From Neobacillus sp. SuZ13 (GTDB lineage: Bacteria > Bacillota > Bacilli > Bacillales > Cytobacillaceae): a stretch of DNA of 64,000 nt. How positions within the stretch are numbered: position 1 is the stretch's first letter; each line of letters opens with the position of its first letter. The stretch covers positions 5,131,001 to 5,195,000 of the forward strand of contig NZ_CP126107.1 of the NCBI RefSeq assembly GCF_030123365.1, in the 5' to 3' direction. The notes beneath the pieces were generated by a model, which was not told where the DNA came from, did not search any database, and was given only the letters and a program-made list of their open reading frames with translations. The translations under genes were made by a program, and so were the position numbers. This document shows positions 38,128 through 46,287 of the stretch, piece after piece.

Positions 38128-41118
38128 TTATTCATTCATTTCATACCAATATCCATTTCCTAAGGAATCACGATATTCAATCAAATAATAATACCAGGAA
38201 TATTTGGAAGGCTTGGTATAGACAAACGTATTAGAACCTGACTTCACCGTATATGACTTTTGGGCAACTTGCGGACTGCCCTCATAGCTATAAACATGAA
38301 CGGTAGCCGTAACCTGTTGCGTTGTGTTAATTTTCAACTGTAATTGATCGTTATAAATTTGATCGGAAGCTAAGTGAAAGCCAAAACTATGTGAAATTAG
38401 CCACGCTGGATTACCTGTTGACGTCATTTTCCCTTTAACAGACTTAAGCCCGTAGGCATTCTTAGCGGTGATGACATAATAATATGTGCCATCCTTTTCT
38501 TCGCTGCTAAGCCAGCTAAAATATTGGCTGCCTTCATTTACTGCTTTATCTTGGTCAATGGTTTTAATCTTTTGATTTGATTGATTATAAATTTCAATTG
38601 TCACATTTGCTGCCCGTGATAGTTTGTAATGTACCTCACTGCCTTCACCTGGATAAAACATGACGACAGCAGGATAACTTATTTCGATTTTATTAAGCTC
38701 GACATGTACATTTCCCGAGTAGATTTGAGTGATATTATACTTATCAACGACTTTAATTTTAAACTGATATAGACCATCGTTAAGCTGGGTGTTGGTATCA
38801 TCCGTCCCATTCCATGTAAACGAGTGCTGCCCCGCTAATTCGGCTGCATCTGTTTTAATAGTAGATAGTCGTTTACCGCCTTGATAAATTCCAATTGTCA
38901 CCTTTCCAGGCTTGTTTAAGGTATAGCCGATGGTCATGGTCCCTTTTGTTTTTAAATAATAATCTTTCCCCGTCGCAATAGAAGGTACACGCCAGTCCTG
39001 CAGGATCAGCGAAGCGCTGTTCATCTTGGTTAAATTCCCAGCCATATCCTTTAACTGAACGAAATATCGGTATGTGCCTTCAGGGACCAGTTGATTTTTA
39101 TCATTTTTCCCTTTCCAACTAGCAGTGATTGTTCCAGCGCTCACTTTTTTATTAACTAACTTCTTTATCATGGTCCCTTTTTCATTGACAACAGAGACGA
39201 CCATATAACTGGTTTCTTTTACATTCACTTTTATAGTGTTCGTGGTTTTTGTATTCATTTTAAAGAGTGTGGATGATAGCGTGATTTTCCCTGTTGGACG
39301 GACACTGTCTACTTTTAGCTGAACCTTTTTGGGTTTCCCTTTTTTATTGTGACTATCTGTAAATGACCAGACAATCTGGTAGGTCCCATCCTTGACTAGA
39401 TGCCCTTTGGTGGTTTTCCCATTCCATGCTAGTAAATGTTTCCCCGCTGAGATGGTCTTTTTGGAAAGAATTTTCTTTACCGTTTTACCAGTCTTATCCG
39501 TCACAATAGCAGATACCTTCACTTTTTGTGTCAACTCATAAGGAATGGTAACCTTTCCACTTACATTCGGAGAGTAGGAATAGGTGCCTGACACCAAAAT
39601 GGCTGGTTTTGTATGGTTAACCACCTTCATCATCGTGCTTTTATAAAAGCTGTCGGACCCGTCGCTGATTTTCACTTCTACTTTATAGGACCCCGTCGAA
39701 ACAAACTTTTTACTTGTTGATTTCCCATCCCAAGATACGGAGATTTTTGCTCCTGTTGAGGTTTTATTCGATAGTATTTTCCTGACCGTTTTTCCGTGTG
39801 CATCCTTAATCGATAAAGAGACCTTGGTTTTACTCGTGGTTTTAAAAGAAAATGCTGCTTTGTTTTTCCCTGTCATGTTATAGGTTTTCGGTGCGGTGAT
39901 GGTTGAAATTGGGGCAGGTGTATTAGAAAGCGCCTTATATGCATCAATTCTTCCGTACCCGTAATCTTCATCCCATCCCCTGCTGCCAAGATCGACTGTT
40001 GATTTTTTAAGAATGGTTTCTACTTGGCTGGCACTTAAAAAAGTGTTCTTTGCCCGGACGAGCGCAGCAATTCCTGATACCATCGGTGCAGCCATGGATG
40101 TCCCGTCATAAGAGGCATACGTGCTTCCCGATATCGATGAATAAATATCCACCCCTGGAGCAGCAAGGTCAATATAATTTCCATAGTTTGAAAAGCTGGC
40201 AATTCTATCATTTCGATCAATTGCACTTACACCCAACACACCCTCAGATGCGGCAGGATACATCGGGAAAAATGTACTAGAATTACCGGCTGCAGCCACA
40301 AGGACGACACCTTTTGATTTAGCATATTTTGTAGCAGACTCTAGTAAATAACTATAGCTATCATCACCAAGGCTCATATTGATAACATCAGCGTGGTGGG
40401 CAACGGCATAATAAATAGCTCGGATGACTGTATCCGCACTTGCCTGATTTCCTTGAAAAACGTTAATTGGCATGATCTTTACATCTGGAGCAATCCCAGC
40501 GATCCCAAACTTATTAAAACTTGCTGCGATAATGCCAGCAACATGTGTAGCATGTTCATCGGGATCATAACTGGAAGAACCATTTACCGCATTATAGGGG
40601 CTGACAATCTTTCCTTTTAGGTCAGGGTGATCCTTCTGAACCCCGCCATCGATTACCGCAACGGTAATTTTCGAAGAACCCCTTGTTTTGTCCCATGCTT
40701 TTGGCAGATGGAGTTTGGTAAGGTACCATTGCCGACTATAGCTCGGCTCTTTGGGTACATATGTCTTTTTGTATTTGTAGTTTGGCTCGACTAATAGCAC
40801 TTGTTTATTCGTTAATAACTGTTTCGCAATCGCGGCTAAATTCGCACCGGGCGTGACTTTAACTAAGGAGAAATCCTTGTCGTCTAATGGAGTTTCTTCT
40901 CTTATATCTACTTGTTTAAGCAATTCCTCCCGTTCTGTTTGTGTTGTATCTGACGCAAATTTGACGATTAGTTCTTCGGCAATATATTCCGTCTTCTCCT
41001 TAAACAAGACATCTGGATCGATTTTCTTTGGATGAGCATTGATCCCATCGGCACTGGCATCCGAAGACATAAAAAGTAAGCTGAGCACCATCAAGCTCAG
41101 TGAATAAATATATTTCAC
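38128..41118 (-). CDS. Secreted subtilisin-family (S8) serine protease with FlgD/Ig-like repeats
   Basis: This 996-residue protein has a signal peptide (about 1-23), a propeptide (about 45-112; EELIVKFASDTTQTERE) and an S8 domain (about 128-405). The triad is Asp157 (AVIDGGVQKDHPD), His192 (DEHATHVAGI) and Ser341 (YDGTSMAAPMVSG), with oxyanion Asn279 in AAAGNSS. From about 415 to 880 there are four to five FlgD-Ig-like repeats (KISVSWDGKSTSKKFVSTGSY type), then a beta-rich tail. It should be an extracellular protease; substrate unknown. The start is GTG at 41118 with GGGGGA upstream. Confidence 0.93.
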   Translation of the reverse strand: MKYIYSLSLMVLSLLFMSSDASADGINAHPKKIDPDVLFKEKTEYIAEELIVKFASDTTQTEREELLKQVDIREETPLDDKDFSLVKVTPGANLAAIAKQLLTNKQVLLVEPNYKYKKTYVPKEPSYSRQWYLTKLHLPKAWDKTRGSSKITVAVIDGGVQKDHPDLKGKIVSPYNAVNGSSSYDPDEHATHVAGIIAASFNKFGIAGIAPDVKIMPINVFQGNQASADTVIRAIYYAVAHHADVINMSLGDDSYSYLLESATKYAKSKGVVLVAAAGNSSTFFPMYPAASEGVLGVSAIDRNDRIASFSNYGNYIDLAAPGVDIYSSISGSTYASYDGTSMAAPMVSGIAALVRAKNTFLSASQVETILKKSTVDLGSRGWDEDYGYGRIDAYKALSNTPAPISTITAPKTYNMTGKNKAAFSFKTTSKTKVSLSIKDAHGKTVRKILSNKTSTGAKISVSWDGKSTSKKFVSTGSYKVEVKISDGSDSFYKSTMMKVVNHTKPAILVSGTYSYSPNVSGKVTIPYELTQKVKVSAIVTDKTGKTVKKILSKKTISAGKHLLAWNGKTTKGHLVKDGTYQIVWSFTDSHNKKGKPKKVQLKVDSVRPTGKITLSSTLFKMNTKTTNTIKVNVKETSYMVVSVVNEKGTMIKKLVNKKVSAGTITASWKGKNDKNQLVPEGTYRYFVQLKDMAGNLTKMNSASLILQDWRVPSIATGKDYYLKTKGTMTIGYTLNKPGKVTIGIYQGGKRLSTIKTDAAELAGQHSFTWNGTDDTNTQLNDGLYQFKIKVVDKYNITQIYSGNVHVELNKIEISYPAVVMFYPGEGSEVHYKLSRAANVTIEIYNQSNQKIKTIDQDKAVNEGSQYFSWLSSEEKDGTYYYVITAKNAYGLKSVKGKMTSTGNPAWLISHSFGFHLASDQIYNDQLQLKINTTQQVTATVHVYSYEGSPQVAQKSYTVKSGSNTFVYTKPSKYSWYYYLIEYRDSLGNGYWYEMNE

Positions 41119-41235
41119 TAGTTATCCCCCATTATATTTCTCGTAAAATGTCATTCTATTTTATTAATCTATTCTATCATTTTGTAGGTAGATTAGGGTG
41201 CATTAGAAGTAATATTATTTTGTTGGCACTAATAT

Positions 41236-41276
41236 GAAAAGAGGAAATCGGCAATGGGCTGATTTCCTCTTTTTAT
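41236..41276 (-). terminator. Terminator of the 41296-41715 gene
   Basis: AAAGAGGAAATC pairs with GATTTCCTCTTT, with T-rich DNA following on the minus strand. It starts 20 bases after the stop at 41296. Confidence 0.85.
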
Positions 41277-41295
41277 TAGATTTTTTTGCATGTGG

Positions 41296-41715
41296 TTATT
41301 TAATAGTTAAGGTTCCATCTTCATCAGTACTGTAGTAGGCATTCAGACCGGCGTTGGTACCCAGTTGAAATTCGACTTTACCCTTTTGCATATTCACGTA
41401 GCGAACATAATATTTTCCCGCTTTGTATGTATGCCATGCGACGGGTTTACCAAAATATTTCTTCATTTGGCTAGCCGTAACTTTTGTTGAAACCATTTTT
41501 GTTATCAAAACAACTTTTTGTCCCGATGAGATTTTGGTGTCTGAATTTCCATAAAAGAATCCGTAATAAGCATTTTTCGTATTATAGAAAAGATATGCTT
41601 CAGATTGCCCTACTTTCCCTTTTTGCTTTTTTTTCAAGGTCTTATAGGTCATGTTAACATTCCCATAAACCCCTTTTAACTTTCCTTTCTCAAGCTTTCT
41701 ATTAAAAACTAGCAA
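41296..41715 (-). pseudogene. Hypothetical protein, probably 5'-truncated
   Basis: The frame gives at most 139 residues from a TTG at 41715, with no ribosome site and a stop codon two codons upstream. The product is Lys/Tyr/Gly-rich and beta-like (VYGNVNMTYKTLKKKQKG, GFFYGNSDTKISSGQKVVL, AWHTYKAGKYYVRYV). It looks like the mature part of a secreted wall-associated protein but has no signal peptide. Just upstream in another frame an ATG opens seven codons and stops, so the 5' end may have been lost. It retains a good terminator. The nearby hairpin and 14-mer repeat may mark the rearrangement. I do not recognise the family. If an unusual start is used it could still be expressed. Confidence 0.5.
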
Positions 41716-41772
41716 ACTTATTCATTTGGTTTTGTAAAATAATTCCACTTAGCATAAACGTCCATCCTGAGC

Positions 41773-41813
41773 GGACAAATATGTAATTTTGTCCATGAGT
41801 GGTGCCTGACACC
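41773..41813. repeat. Hairpin plus copy of the 14-mer TGGTGCCTGACACC
   Basis: GGACAAA and TTTGTCC form a 7-bp hairpin at 41773-41794, and six bases later lies TGGTGCCTGACACC (41800-41813). The same 14-mer occurs at 47685-47698 inside a gene and, reversed, at 51278-51291. Confidence 0.6.
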
Positions 41814-41861
41814 TTATTATCATGGATTTGTCATGAAACTAGTAAGCTATTGAAATATTTA

Positions 41862-41878
41862 TGTAATATTATTGTGGT
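41862..41878 (+). promoter_or_regulatory. Possible WalR box upstream of the yocH-like gene
   Basis: TGTAAT, five bases, then TGTGGT resembles the WalR direct repeat TGTWAH-N5-TGTWAH; the first half is perfect and the second has two mismatches. It overlaps the expected -35 region of the LysM-3D gene, a known WalR target class in Bacillus. A TATATA/TATAAC -10-like stretch follows near 41886. Confidence 0.35.
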
Positions 41879-41913
41879 AACTTTTATATAACAGTAGAAA
41901 GGGGTTTTAGTTT

Positions 41914-42489
41914 ATGAAGAAATTCCTCGTCATGTTTGGTTTGGCAGGTATGATATTACTTGGAAGTAGTCATGGAGCATCCGCAGCATCCAATACATAT
42001 AAAGTTAAGAGTGGAGATTCACTTTATCGTATTGCAAAAACATATAAAATCTCGGTAAACACATTAAAAAAATGGAATAACCTTAAATCAAATACGATTC
42101 ACCCAAATCAAAAGTTAAAGGTATCTAGCACAACGGCTAGTAAACCTGTCGCAAAGAAGGCAAAAACTACTACAACGAGCTCAAAGAAGCCAAAAGTAGT
42201 AAAAACAATTACTGTTAGCGCGACTGCCTATACAGCAAATTGTAAGAACTGTTCTGGCATCACGGCTTTAGGTTTAAACCTTAAGAAAAATCCAAAACTT
42301 AAAGTAATCTCTGTTGACCCTAAAGTCATCAAGCTTGGTACAAAGGTTTATGTTGAAGGGTATGGCTACGCGATCGCCGGTGACACAGGCGGAGCGATCA
42401 GAGGGAAAAAGATTGATATCTTCGTTCCTTCTTATAAGAAAGCAATTCAATGGGGAAGAAAAACAGTGAAAGTGCAAATATTAAAATAA
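41914..42489 (+). CDS. yocH: Secreted LysM and 3D-domain wall protein (YocH-like)
   Basis: A 191-residue exported protein. The signal peptide covers 1-25 (ending ASA), one LysM domain covers about 28-71 (YKVKSGDSLYRIAKTYKISVN), and a Lys/Thr/Ser-rich linker covers about 72-105. A 3D domain follows (about 107-191), with conserved acidic residues in VISVDPKVIKLGTKVYVEGYG, AGDTGGAIRGKKIDIFV. The LysM binds peptidoglycan and the 3D fold is related to lytic transglycosylases, so it is a probable peptidoglycan hydrolase. AAAGGGG lies nine bases before the ATG. YocH itself has two LysM domains in B. subtilis, so this is a shorter relative and the symbol is by resemblance only. Confidence 0.85.
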   Translation: MKKFLVMFGLAGMILLGSSHGASAASNTYKVKSGDSLYRIAKTYKISVNTLKKWNNLKSNTIHPNQKLKVSSTTASKPVAKKAKTTTTSSKKPKVVKTITVSATAYTANCKNCSGITALGLNLKKNPKLKVISVDPKVIKLGTKVYVEGYGYAIAGDTGGAIRGKKIDIFVPSYKKAIQWGRKTVKVQILK

Positions 42490-42497
42490 TCAAATCT

Positions 42498-42533
42498 AAG
42501 CCCCAAGTGAGTTCATTTACTTGGGGCTTTTTT
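42498..42533 (+). terminator. Terminator of the LysM-3D gene
   Basis: AAGCCCCAAGT pairs with ACTTGGGGCTT, followed by T, nine bases after the stop. Confidence 0.92.
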
Positions 42534-42576
42534 CAATGTATAAATAGATATTTACCATGCTTTCCTCTACTAAACT

Positions 42577-42615
42577 AAAAAAAACAACACCTAATCACGA
42601 ATAATTAGGTGCTGT
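42577..42615 (-). terminator. Terminator of the L,D-transpeptidase gene
   Basis: On the minus strand CAGCACCTAAT pairs with ATTAGGTGTTG and is followed by T8, ten bases after the stop at 42625. Confidence 0.9.
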
Positions 42616-42624
42616 ATTATACAT

Positions 42625-44046
42625 TTATTTAACTGTAACAGTCAGTTCTGCACTTACATTCTTTGCAGCATCAGTTGCAGTAATGATTAAATTAGTATTG
42701 CTTAATTGAGGTTTGATAGCAACTTTGAATTTACCATATTGATCAGTAATTCCAGTCCCTATAACAGTGGTACCTACTTTAATCGTAATAGTTGACTTCG
42801 CTTCTGCTGTCCCAGTAATTTCTGTTGTAGTGTTATCAGGAACAGTGATTGCCTTTGGTGCTACTGGTGCTATTTTATCAATCGTAAATACTACCGTTCT
42901 CTTGTTCCCAATTGCATCTTTCAACTCTAAAGTGTGTTTTCGAGATTCTTTAACAACATAGCCTGTTTTAACGGCTTTTCCATTCAACATTGCCGTTCCT
43001 TCGTTAAATGTGAGTTTAACATCTTTATTATATAGAGCATTATTGCTGACTCCACTAACTACTGGTGCTGTTTTATCAATGGTAAACACAACTGTTGTTT
43101 TGTTGCCAGCTTTATCTGTTAACACAACTGTGTGCTTTCCTTCTGTTTTCACAACGGTTTTTGTTTTAACTGCTTTCTTATCTAATGTTGCATTTCCTTC
43201 TTTGAAAGAAATCGTAACATTCTTGTTGTAAGTCTTCTTATTAGTTACTCCGCTTAATACTGGAGCTGTTTTGTCCTTTACAACCACTGTTTTCGTTTTA
43301 CTGATGTTCCCCGATTTATCCTTGGCTGATAAATATAGTTTTTTACCGGCTTTTTGTTTAGGGATTTTCACCTTAAATTTTCCCTTAGAATCTGCTTTTT
43401 TTGTGTATTTTTTAGAGCCGATCTTTACAGTAACCGTTGCTCCCTTTTCTGTTACGCCTGCCACTTCATTTGATTTGTCAGAAACAATGCTAACCGTTGG
43501 GAAAGTAGGAGCTTTGATGTCGATATTTTTGTAATATGGAGCTGCTAGCTGATTAAAGGTCTTGCTTGATCTAGTAATAACTACTTTTGCTCCAATCTTT
43601 ACCTTACCGAATAGTTCAATTACCTCTTTATTATGCATCCGGATACATCCACCCGAGATATATTTCCCAATCGAACTTTCATCGCTATTACCATGTATTG
43701 CGTACGGATAGCCGCCATTCTCTTGTTTACTTAACCCCAACCAGCGTTTTCCAAGTGGATTGCGAGGATCGCCGCCAGGAATATTATGTTTATAATAAGG
43801 TCTATTTTTAATCTTTTCCCTTATGTAAAAAGTTCCTTCTGGTGTAAGTTTAGATGTTCTGCCTGTTGCAACATTGTATGTTTTTACTAATTTACCATTC
43901 TCATAAAATGCAAGTTTATTAACCTTTTTGTTAATAATGATCAATTGTTTCTTTGATATAGTGCTAGCCTCTGCTTTTTGAGACTGAGGAAAAACTGAAA
44001 AACCTAAAAATAAAATAATAAATCCAATCAAAATACGCCTTAACAC
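42625..44046 (-). CDS. Secreted L,D-transpeptidase (YkuD) with Ig-like repeats
   Basis: A 473-residue protein with a signal peptide (1-27), a YkuD domain (about 33-160) and four Ig-like modules (about 170-473). The YkuD active site is visible as His118 in YAIHGNSDESS and Cys134 with Arg136 in SGGCIRMHN. It should form or exchange L,D cross-links in peptidoglycan, outside the membrane. Two of the Ig-like modules (SGVSNNALYNKDVKLTFNEG type) match those of the 2017-residue protein and the nucleotidase. GTG at 44046 follows AGGGGGG by about eight bases. B. subtilis YkuD-type enzymes use LysM for wall binding; here Ig modules take that place. Confidence 0.92.
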   Translation of the reverse strand: MLRRILIGFIILFLGFSVFPQSQKAEASTISKKQLIIINKKVNKLAFYENGKLVKTYNVATGRTSKLTPEGTFYIREKIKNRPYYKHNIPGGDPRNPLGKRWLGLSKQENGGYPYAIHGNSDESSIGKYISGGCIRMHNKEVIELFGKVKIGAKVVITRSSKTFNQLAAPYYKNIDIKAPTFPTVSIVSDKSNEVAGVTEKGATVTVKIGSKKYTKKADSKGKFKVKIPKQKAGKKLYLSAKDKSGNISKTKTVVVKDKTAPVLSGVTNKKTYNKNVTISFKEGNATLDKKAVKTKTVVKTEGKHTVVLTDKAGNKTTVVFTIDKTAPVVSGVSNNALYNKDVKLTFNEGTAMLNGKAVKTGYVVKESRKHTLELKDAIGNKRTVVFTIDKIAPVAPKAITVPDNTTTEITGTAEAKSTITIKVGTTVIGTGITDQYGKFKVAIKPQLSNTNLIITATDAAKNVSAELTVTVK

Positions 44047-44163
44047 AAGTGAACCCCCCTGTATTTTCCATTTTATTACTACAATATTACAATATTAATA
44101 CAATACCATAATTAATGTTTTAATAGAAACAGATAAACCTTATATTTATTTCGGCAATTTATT

Positions 44164-44185
44164 ACAAATTTTTCAAACAATTTGT
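44164..44185. promoter_or_regulatory. Inverted repeat upstream of the L,D-transpeptidase
   Basis: ACAAATT and AATTTGT form a perfect 7-bp inverted repeat with an 8-base spacer about 120 bases before the GTG. The ACAAATT word also occurs in the direct repeat upstream of the glucosaminidase. A regulator site is possible. The rest of 44047-44408 is A+T-rich with no gene seen. Confidence 0.25.
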
Positions 44186-44408
44186 CGACAAAAAGAACAC
44201 TTAAAATTGATTTTCACAGACTAATATAGTTACATAGCTCGAATTATCGTGCTGCTACCACTACAGTTATCTCGTCATTTCTCGGGAAATAACAGCATTT
44301 TTCTCATTGACTGACAACCTTTCTTATTAAATATTTAGAAAAAAATAGAGAAAATATGAATTTTATGTATCTTTTTGTAGTAGGATAGTAATAGTTTCAA
44401 ACTATCCT

Positions 44409-44647
44409 ATACAGGATTTAATAGCTGTAATCCAACACCATCTAGACATGATGAAATACCTAGAGGGCCCCACACATTCCGACCAGTTTCAATTAAGTCA
44501 ATCTTTATTCGAACTTAGTGTGAAGCAGGAATTGCTGCGGATAGTTTAATCAAAGGTTTTGATAGGGAAAAGATTAAGTATCAACGGAAAGAGAATGGGA
44601 CCATTCAATACTGGATAAACAACCAATCCTATCTAGCGAAACAATAA
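44409..44647 (+). pseudogene. Decayed coding fragment with a frame change
   Basis: One frame reads IQDLIAVIQHHLDMM, KYLEGPTHSDQFQLS and QSLFELSVKQE and then stops near 44548. An overlapping frame, lacking any start, reads EAGIAADSLIKGF, DREKIKYQRKENG and TIQYWINNQSYLAKQ to a TAA at 44645-44647. Joined by one frame change near 44520-44540 they give a plausible soluble small protein, directly followed by a terminator. No start codon with a ribosome site is seen. I do not recognise the family. Confidence 0.4.
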
Positions 44648-44649
44648 AA

Positions 44650-44680
44650 GTGGCTGCCGAAAGCTTCGGCAGCCCTTTCA
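44650..44680. terminator. Terminator shared by the decayed fragment and the CPBP gene
   Basis: GGCTGCCGAA pairs with TTCGGCAGCC around AGC, followed by CTTT on the plus side and by a T-rich stretch on the minus side. It lies between the fragment and the convergent gene ending at 44692. Confidence 0.8.
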
Positions 44681-44691
44681 TTTATTCCATC

Positions 44692-45618
44692 TTATGCGTC
44701 CATTCTTCTCGTTGACCTGGCTGAACTGTCATATTTCTGTTGCATGAATCGTTTATGAATTATTTTCTCAGACATATGGAGACAGATGTGGAGAATTAAA
44801 ATACCCAACGTGAAAAATTCCACTGCATAATCGATATAGTACCATGAGAGTGTAGCCGTAATATCGTATAAAGCATGGACAATAACCGTTAGCCAAAGGT
44901 TCCGCGTCCATAATAGAATCACTCCAAACAAAAATCCCATATTCGCGAAGGTAACAATGGCCCCAATTCGAATCGCCCATGGCTGCTCGGTATCAAGTGT
45001 ATGGTCAATTCCGAAGAGAATAGAAGTGATAAACAAGGCTGCCATTAGGAATACATCCCTTGACCCACTCTCCCAGCGCCGTCGAAAAACCTTTTTAAAA
45101 ACTAGAAGTAGTAGAATCATATAAGCAAGCCGCCAAACCTCTTCCAGTCCTGCCAATAAATCATTATAAATATCCGAACCAATCGAATCTATTTTTTCAA
45201 AAAGATTCCCAATCGTTTGCTCTTGAAAGGCAGGGACTTCCGGTTCGTCCACTTCAAAGACTTGCGACTCCGTGTAATCTTGAACATATTGATCATAATC
45301 CTCGTTAAAATCCTCAAAGGTGAGACTAGAATATACATTAACAAACGTACTTCCCATGAAAAAAATCAGAAAGGCTCCTGTAAATTGAAGCATATGCTGG
45401 CGCGGGCTTTTTGTATGTGGCAGCTTGCCTCCAAGTCTACGGTAAAGTTTCCAGCCGATAAAAAACGAGCCTACCATAACAGCATCGTATAATGTGCCAG
45501 CCAAAACGCTGTAACGCGTAAGGTAGAGGAGAATTTCCGCACCAAATGTGACAATAAACATGGCAAATAGCAGTTTCTTTGAGATCGGTTTGGTTAAATT
45601 TGTTATCATCTCCATCAT
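44692..45618 (-). CDS. CPBP-family intramembrane protease
   Basis: A 308-residue integral membrane protein with about eight hydrophobic segments and an acidic loop (about 100-135, EDFNEDYDQYVQDYTESQ). The CPBP (CAAX protease/bacteriocin-processing) signature is present: motif 1 GLEEVWRLAYM (EExxR) near 164, motif 2 LFGIDH near 203, and motif 3 VIVHALYDITA near 255. These glutamyl intramembrane proteases process prenylated or peptide substrates, or confer bacteriocin immunity; the substrate here is unknown. A 31-residue membrane peptide is encoded just upstream on the same strand. AGGTAGGGA precedes a cluster of ATG codons (45618, 45615, 45609), so the exact start is uncertain by three codons. 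Confidence 0.82.
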   Translation of the reverse strand: MMEMITNLTKPISKKLLFAMFIVTFGAEILLYLTRYSVLAGTLYDAVMVGSFFIGWKLYRRLGGKLPHTKSPRQHMLQFTGAFLIFFMGSTFVNVYSSLTFEDFNEDYDQYVQDYTESQVFEVDEPEVPAFQEQTIGNLFEKIDSIGSDIYNDLLAGLEEVWRLAYMILLLLVFKKVFRRRWESGSRDVFLMAALFITSILFGIDHTLDTEQPWAIRIGAIVTFANMGFLFGVILLWTRNLWLTVIVHALYDITATLSWYYIDYAVEFFTLGILILHICLHMSEKIIHKRFMQQKYDSSARSTRRMDA

Positions 45619-45659
45619 TCCCTACCTGAAAAATTTCGCGGAGAAATTCAGTTTCCTCC

Positions 45660-45755
45660 TTACCTGCCTAAAATCTTTACTATAATAATTCCAACCGCAT
45701 TCATAAAAAGCAGGAACAAGAAACAGAAAAACGTCCACATCCATTTTCTCGACAC
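45660..45755 (-). CDS. 31-residue single-pass membrane microprotein upstream of the CPBP protease
   Basis: A GTG at 45755 with GAGGGG eight bases upstream opens 31 codons ending in TAA at 45660-45662. The product starts MSRKWMWTFFCFLFLLFMN, continues AVGIIIVKILGR, and is one hydrophobic helix with basic ends. It is followed by GGAGG and, 42 bases on, by the CPBP protease start, so both are probably one transcript. It is too short for usual gene finders. It could be a leader, a regulator or a partner of the protease. An alternative reading from the nearby ATG runs out of frame and gives a less protein-like product. Confidence 0.6.
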   Translation of the reverse strand: MSRKWMWTFFCFLFLLFMNAVGIIIVKILGR

Positions 45756-45930
45756 GAAAGGATCCCCTCATTTTTTCAGAATTATATTAGTAATAATTTA
45801 GCATATTAATAGTTAATAATCACCCCTATAATCTTTCCAGAGATAAGAAAATTATTGTGATTTTTAAACTCAAGCATACATATGATTGTACAAGCAATCG
45901 ATTAATCTAAATAGTTAGGAGTCATGTTAA

Positions 45931-46230
45931 ATGAAACGTCTTGTTCCTATCATTATCTTAATCGCAGTTCTCTATCTTTTATCAGCCACAAATCCTAATC
46001 GATCTGCCTATATCGACTGGGTTAATCACAAAACCATGGATAAATCCTCAAGCCTGATTGAAAAAGGAGTCTTATCCTTAGCAGGGGAATCCATTTTTGA
46101 TGCAGGAACCACACATAAGGACTATATTATATTCTCTATCTACAAAACTGACTTTTCTGAAGTGGGATTTGGAAAAGTTACGTCAATTGGTATATTAAAT
46201 AAATTCATTACGATAAAAAATTCTGAATGA
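45931..46230 (+). CDS. DUF4359-type small membrane-anchored protein
   Basis: This 99-residue protein starts with a hydrophobic N-terminal helix (MKRLVPIIILIAVLYLLSA) directly followed by TNPNRSAYIDWVNHK, then a small extracytoplasmic domain (DAGTTHKDYIIFSIYKTDF, GKVTSIGILNKFITI). The layout fits DUF4359 proteins, whose role is not established. TAGGAG lies nine bases before the ATG. It is a single gene, closed by a bidirectional terminator. The 45756-45930 stretch before it holds divergent promoter DNA and no gene. Confidence 0.75.
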   Translation: MKRLVPIIILIAVLYLLSATNPNRSAYIDWVNHKTMDKSSSLIEKGVLSLAGESIFDAGTTHKDYIIFSIYKTDFSEVGFGKVTSIGILNKFITIKNSE

Positions 46231-46242
46231 CAAAGATTAAAC

Positions 46243-46286
46243 AAAAGACCAAACATTGGGCTTACTCCCTCGTTTGGTCTTTTTTC
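46243..46286. terminator. Bidirectional terminator
   Basis: AAAAGACCAAAC pairs with GTTTGGTCTTTT, with A- and T-tracts on either side, between convergent genes ending at 46230 and 46288. Confidence 0.88.
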
Positions 46287-46287
46287 G

